This document shows positions 60,254 through 64,000 of a stretch of DNA of 64,000 nt, one piece after another. Location of the stretch: positions 992,001 to 1,056,000 of the forward strand of contig CAWISR010000002.1 of NCBI GenBank assembly GCA_963838845.1, in the 5' to 3' direction. Source of the DNA: CAVRXQ01 sp963838845 (GTDB taxonomy: Bacteria; Actinomycetota; Acidimicrobiia; Acidimicrobiales; Bog-793). The stretch's first letter is position 1. Each line of letters starts with the position of its first letter. Under the pieces are notes generated by a model. It worked only from the letters and a program-made list of their open reading frames with translations, had not been told where the DNA came from and ran no database searches. The translations under genes were made by a program, and so were the position numbers.

Positions 60254-61215
60254 CGCGTGTCGATCTCGCGAAGCGATGCGCGGACGAAGGCGTCGTGCAA
60301 CTGCGCCGCGGCCTCGACGAGCTCTTCGAGCACCGATTGCGCCCGCTGTTGCGCTTCGGGATTGCGGCGTTGCAGCATCGGCATGACGACCTGTGCGAGC
60401 ACACCGGACTCGCGTTCCGCGGCGTGCTTGAACGTGCGCAGATGCCGCGGCTCGATGCCGTACCGGCGAAGGCGGGCGGCGAGCTCCACGATTCGCCCGG
60501 TCTCCTCCGGGTAGCTCCGCGTCTCCCCGGAGCCGTCGCTTTCGATCAATGAGAAGGCCTCGAGCTCGTCGATGAAGGCGACGTCGACGCGGGCCGTCTT
60601 CGCGAGCGCTTCGGCGGATCGTCGGTCCGCGACGTTGCGCGCCGCGTGTCGCGGAGTTCGGGCAGCGGGGTGCCGCGGCTCTCTCGGCCCGCCACCGGTC
60701 GGGTGGCGCTTTCCCACCTTCTCGGGTATCTCGGACCCTGGGTCGGCCGCATCGGCGTCCGAGGCGATCACCTCGGCCGCCTGGACCGATCCGAGCTCCT
60801 CCGCGTCATCCCGCGAGCTCGGCGTTCCTTCGGGGTCCTGGTTGAAGTCGTCATCGTCGAACGGATCGTCGGAACGGTTCGACGAGGTCACCGTCACCGA
60901 TTCGACGCTCACGGACTCGAACAACGACTGCGCGAACAACGTCGCCCCCGCCTCTTCGAGCCGTCCTTTGATCACCTTGAGCGGCAGGAAGTTCTCACGT
61001 TGCTGGCGCAGGATCCATCGCAGGCGTTCGACGTCCTCTTCGCCGAATTTGCGGTACCCCGAGGCGCTGCGCTCGGGATGGATGAGGCCACGGCTCTCCA
61101 AGAATCGGATCTTCGAGACCGTGATGTCGGGGAACTCCTTTGTCAGGAGCTCGAGGACTTCGCGAATCGACTTCGTCGTCTGCTTCGCGGCTGGGATCTC
61201 CGAGTGCGCGGTCAC
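60250..61215 (-). CDS. MerR-family regulator, Rv1828-like
   Basis: A 321-residue protein. The N-terminal MerR domain (SIREVLELLTKEFPDITVSKI, FLESRGLIHPERSASGYRKF, LPLKVIKGRL) matches the garA-linked Rv1828 type. A long acidic/disordered linker (about 105-185) leads to a second helical domain (ADRRSAEALAKTARVDVAFIDELE) ending ELVEAAAQLHDAFVRA, which is larger than in classical MerR proteins. The GTG start overlaps the FHA gene as GTGA, and its stop overlaps hpt as ATGA. Target genes are unknown. Confidence 0.85.
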   Translation of the reverse strand: MTAHSEIPAAKQTTKSIREVLELLTKEFPDITVSKIRFLESRGLIHPERSASGYRKFGEEDVERLRWILRQQRENFLPLKVIKGRLEEAGATLFAQSLFESVSVESVTVTSSNRSDDPFDDDDFNQDPEGTPSSRDDAEELGSVQAAEVIASDADAADPGSEIPEKVGKRHPTGGGPREPRHPAARTPRHAARNVADRRSAEALAKTARVDVAFIDELEAFSLIESDGSGETRSYPEETGRIVELAARLRRYGIEPRHLRTFKHAAERESGVLAQVVMPMLQRRNPEAQQRAQSVLEELVEAAAQLHDAFVRASLREIDTR

Positions 61216-61691
61216 GGGGCGAGCGCGGAGACGAAGACGAGCTTGAACTTGCCGATCTGCACCTCGTCGCCGCTCTTCAGCGGAGAGGAGTCGATCCGCT
61301 CGCGATTGAGATACGTGCCGTTCAGCGAGCCGACGTCGCGAACGACGTAACCCTCAGGCGTGCGCTCAAACTCCGCATGCCGGCGTGAGACGGTGATGTC
61401 GTCCAAGAAGATGTCGCTGTCAGGATGACGACCGACGCGCGTGATGTCTCCGTCGAGGACGAACTTCGAACCGCTGTTTGGCCCGCGCTTCACGACGAGC
61501 ACCCCGACGCCGTTCGCCAGCTCGGAAACCTCCACTCCGAGTTCGTCCTCGCCGAGCTCCCCGGTCGACTCCTCCGGAACAAAGGAAATGGTCGTTTCGG
61601 CACTTTGGACGAGTGGTGCGCCACACGACGAGCAGAAGTTCACGCCTTGCGGGTTGCGGTGACCGCAGTTGCTGCAGAACACGTCGCTCAC
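61212..61691 (-). CDS. garA: GarA-like FHA protein with zinc ribbon
   Basis: A 159-residue forkhead-associated protein: VGRHPDSDIFLDDITVSRRH and DVGSLNGTYLNRERI are the FHA phosphothreonine-binding motifs. An N-terminal zinc ribbon has CSNC and CSSC. Just before the FHA domain, AETTISFVPEEST carries the Thr-Thr pair (33, 34) that in mycobacterial GarA is phosphorylated by PknG or PknB. GarA controls 2-oxoglutarate and glutamate metabolism. GTG at 61691 is used; GTG at 61727 is an alternative. Overlaps the MerR-type gene by four bases and lies next to gcvH, as in mycobacteria. Confidence 0.88.
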   Translation of the reverse strand: MSDVFCSNCGHRNPQGVNFCSSCGAPLVQSAETTISFVPEESTGELGEDELGVEVSELANGVGVLVVKRGPNSGSKFVLDGDITRVGRHPDSDIFLDDITVSRRHAEFERTPEGYVVRDVGSLNGTYLNRERIDSSPLKSGDEVQIGKFKLVFVSALAP

Positions 61692-61742
61692 GGTAGCCGC
61701 GATCCCTTCTCTGGTTTCCTGCCCCACGCTGCGTTTGTGCTG

Positions 61743-62132
61743 CTAGGTGGTTGTGAGTTCGCGGTAGCTCGCCGCATCGAGGAGATCGTCGAGCTCACCC
61801 GGATCCCGCAGCGAGATCGTGCAGATCCAGCCCTCGCCGTAGGGATCGGCGTTCAGCTTCTCCGGCGCGTCAGACAACCCCGCGTTCACCGTGACGACCT
61901 CACCGGATATCGGCGCGTAAATCTCCGAGACTGACTTTGTCGACTCGATCTCGCCCAACGTGTCGCCTTTTTTCACCGACGCCCCAAGCGCGGGGAGTCC
62001 GATGAAGACAATGTCACCGAGCGCGTCTTGCGCGAAGTCGGTGATGCCGACGCGCACTGCACCATCTTCCGCGCGCGCCCATTCGTGGTCGTTCGTGTAC
62101 CGGAGATCGTCTGGGGTGTCCACGGCGGACAT
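61743..62132 (-). CDS. gcvH: Glycine cleavage system H protein
   Basis: Carries the aminomethyl group between P- and T-proteins on a lipoyl arm. The 129-residue protein has the lipoylation lysine at 66 in ESTKSVSEIYAP, with DALGDIVFIGLP before it. Length and pattern are standard. It is separated from gcvT, gcvPA and gcvPB by five genes, so the complex is encoded in two clusters. ATG at 62132 follows the manC/pmm fusion by 16 bases. Confidence 0.96.
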   Translation of the reverse strand: MSAVDTPDDLRYTNDHEWARAEDGAVRVGITDFAQDALGDIVFIGLPALGASVKKGDTLGEIESTKSVSEIYAPISGEVVTVNAGLSDAPEKLNADPYGEGWICTISLRDPGELDDLLDAASYRELTTT

Positions 62133-62148
62133 GGTAGCGATAGGCCGA

Positions 62149-64000
62149 TCAGTTCTCCTCGAGAAACGTCCGGGCGTCCTCGACCGCAGTGCGCGCCCGC
62201 GCCACCGACGCCGCTTCGTCGTCGGCCTCGGCGTAGACGTGGGTGAACGGTTCTTCGGTGTCGGGAACGATGAGCGTCCAGCCGCTCGCGTCGACGAGCT
62301 TTACCCCGTCGATCAGGATCACGTCCTCGCCGCGAGCGCGTTCGATAAACCACCGCATGACGGCCCCTTTCTGGTCCGACGGCGTGAGCACGGTCTCGTG
62401 GACCACATGGACCTCGGGGAGCCCTTTCCGCAGGCCGGAAAGCGAAAGCCCGCTCTCGGCGAGCATGGAGAGCACGTAGACGAGCGTCGCGATCGCGTCG
62501 AACGCCGGCATGAACGGCGGGAACCCGTAGCGACCGTCGGTGCTGGCGGCGAGGGTGGCGCCGTTGCCGACGGCGATGTCCATCAGGTTCGCGGCGCCGA
62601 TCTGGCCCCAGACGACCTCGCCACCGAGCTCGGAGAGGACCTCGTTCACCTTCCAGGTGGCGCTCACCGGGACGGCGACACGCACCCCTGGGGTGTTCTC
62701 GGCAACGAGGCGGCTCAGCACCAACAGCGCCGCGCCGTCGTCGAGCACGCCGCCCTCGTCGTCGACCAAGGTGAGCTGCTCGCCCTCCGAGCCCAACACC
62801 GCCCCCATCGCCGCGCCCGAGGCACGGACGAGTTCGGCGACGTTGCGGGCCGATGCCATCCGGTCAAAGGCCATCGCGCCGACAGTCGACAACATCGGGT
62901 TCATCGCCAGCACCTCGGCGCCGATCTTCGAGAGCACGCTCGGCATCACGAGGCTCGCCGTCCCGAATCCGTAGTCCAAGACGAGCTTGAAGCGGGCCTG
63001 TCGCAGCGCCTTCTGGTCGATCCCCGACATCAGCGCCGCCGTGTACAGCTCGGCGGTGCGCGAGGGGAAGTCGATGTCCCCGATCTCGTCGCCAAGCACG
63101 CGACGCAGGTCCTCGCGATAAAAGAGCCGCTCGATCTTGCGCTTCGTCGCATCGTCGACGTCGACACCGTCTGCGTCGAGGAACCGGATCACGACCGACT
63201 GGGCGTCCTCGGGGTCGAGTCCGACGGTCACCCCACCCCGGTTCGCCCCCGAGCGGATGTGGAACCGCGTCAACGGCAGCGGTGCCGCCTCGAGATCCTC
63301 GACGTTCACCCCCGTCGCGTTCAGCCCGACCATCACGGCGCGTTTCAGCATTCGTGCCGACCGTGAGGAGTCTCGCGAAGTGGTGACCGTCGATCCCATC
63401 GGGAACCCCGCCGCGAAGGCCATCGCGACACGGGTGGCAAGCTCGGGCGAAAGATCGACGTTCGCGAGCCCGGTGAGGCCCCGGCGTCCGAACAGCGTCT
63501 GCGCGCCACGCGTCTCCCAGATGATCGACGTCGTCACGGTGGCGTTCGATTCGACGATCTTGTGGGGGTAGATCTTCACGCCCGAGTTGATGACGGCGAA
63601 GCGTCCGATCCGGCTGCGATCGCCGACGACAACACCACTGCCGAGATGGGCGCCCTGGCGGATCTCGGTGGACCGCCCGATCACGCTGCTCGTCGCGGTG
63701 GCGCCCGGCCCGATGAAGCAGTTGTCGTGGACGACCGAGCGCTCGATGCTTGCGTTCTCGGCGACCCGGACGTTCGCGCCGAGGACCGAGTAGGAGCCGA
63801 GGTGCGCGCCGGGCCCGATCCGGCAGTTGTCACCTACCAACACCGGCGCGTCAATCGTCGCCGTCGGGTCGATGACCGCGCTCTCCCCCACCCACACGCC
63901 CTCGCGCAGCGGGAATGCGCCGATGTCGATCTCGACACGGCGGTCGAGGATGTCCTCGTGCGCCTTCAGATACGCGTCGAGCGTGCCGACGTCCTCCCAA
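62149..64000 (-). CDS. Mannose-1-phosphate guanylyltransferase/phosphomannomutase fusion (partial)
   Basis: The N-terminus lies outside the window. The visible 616 codons begin WEDVGTLDAYLKAHEDILD and DIGAFPLREGVWVGES, the end of the nucleotidyltransferase domain. A left-handed beta-helix follows (hexapeptides such as VVHDNCFIGPGATAT), then a phosphohexomutase-like domain. That domain has SRDSSR where the active-site serine loop is expected and GSEGEQLTLVDDEG in place of the usual DGDGDR metal loop, so it looks degenerate. GDP-mannose supply is the likely role, with the cupin at the other end of the window. Confidence 0.85.
   Translation of the reverse strand, partial: WEDVGTLDAYLKAHEDILDRRVEIDIGAFPLREGVWVGESAVIDPTATIDAPVLVGDNCRIGPGAHLGSYSVLGANVRVAENASIERSVVHDNCFIGPGATATSSVIGRSTEIRQGAHLGSGVVVGDRSRIGRFAVINSGVKIYPHKIVESNATVTTSIIWETRGAQTLFGRRGLTGLANVDLSPELATRVAMAFAAGFPMGSTVTTSRDSSRSARMLKRAVMVGLNATGVNVEDLEAAPLPLTRFHIRSGANRGGVTVGLDPEDAQSVVIRFLDADGVDVDDATKRKIERLFYREDLRRVLGDEIGDIDFPSRTAELYTAALMSGIDQKALRQARFKLVLDYGFGTASLVMPSVLSKIGAEVLAMNPMLSTVGAMAFDRMASARNVAELVRASGAAMGAVLGSEGEQLTLVDDEGGVLDDGAALLVLSRLVAENTPGVRVAVPVSATWKVNEVLSELGGEVVWGQIGAANLMDIAVGNGATLAASTDGRYGFPPFMPAFDAIATLVYVLSMLAESGLSLSGLRKGLPEVHVVHETVLTPSDQKGAVMRWFIERARGEDVILIDGVKLVDASGWTLIVPDTEEPFTHVYAEADDEAASVARARTAVEDARTFLEEN

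Noticed and set aside
1..64000. tRNA, rRNA, CRISPR array, insertion sequence or prophage
   Set aside because: No cloverleaf, direct-repeat array, transposase or phage structural gene was recognised in any gap or frame by eye. A tRNA scan would settle it.

Overview
The window is GC-rich bacterial chromosome, densely packed and with many GTG and TTG starts. A complete Pup-proteasome locus, DUF4193, a GarA-like FHA protein beside gcvH, and F420-type oxidoreductases (an LLM enzyme and an F420-reductase-like gene) point to Actinomycetota. The gene mix (proteasome without pafBC, split GcvP, F420 enzymes) suggests Acidimicrobiia or a close relative; the class is inferred, not proven. No rRNA, tRNA, CRISPR array, prophage or insertion sequence was seen.

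Layout: 1-4.6 kb holds the tail of a cupin-type mannose-6-phosphate isomerase and a tightly coupled pentose-phosphate operon (tal-zwf-pgl) ending in a LOG-family gene. 4.8-17.4 kb is a proteasome/export block: small membrane protein, trmI, ferredoxin, arc, dop, pup, prcB, prcA, DUF2007, pafA, then lepB, tatB, tatC and a helY-like helicase. This follows the known mycobacterial order, but pafB/pafC are missing and lepB sits in their place. 17.4-26.6 kb carries a double-length ThyX-like protein, DUF4193, a GNAT, a Nudix hydrolase, a putative RNA-binding protein, an ABC exporter, a VOC protein and a serine hydrolase.

26.6-46.6 kb is the accessory, signalling-rich part: small membrane and HTH-like proteins, SnoaL-like and lipoprotein genes, a divergent FtsH-type protease, a 1178-residue adenylate cyclase/ATPase/TPR regulator, a secreted beta-propeller, isochorismatase, UPF0145, a PAS-LuxR regulator, an HtrA protease, a CAP-like secreted protein, a PAS-GGDEF-EAL protein and an LLM oxidoreductase. 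A near-identical palindrome (AGTCTCA-N5-TGAGACT) occurs three times here, always at gene 3' ends.

46.6-54.2 kb has a class III aminotransferase (frameshifted) with mmsA, an AhpD-like protein, an MFS exporter and an esterase. 54.2-64 kb is the glycine cleavage region: merR, a nuclease-fold gene, gcvT, gcvPA and gcvPB in one operon, and upstream bfn, hpt, merR, garA, gcvH and a GDP-mannose pyrophosphorylase/phosphomannomutase fusion, an arrangement related to the mycobacterial gcvH-garA-Rv1828-Rv1829 neighbourhood.

Four genes (helY, a lipoprotein, an F420-reductase-like gene, the aminotransferase) are each broken by a single +1 shift in a GC-rich run. This suggests base-insertion errors in the assembly unless raw reads confirm them. 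Several genes (dop, prcB, pafA, tatB, thyX-like, a GNAT) lack a Shine-Dalgarno and have a TANNNT box 6-9 bases before the start codon, the signature of leaderless transcripts.
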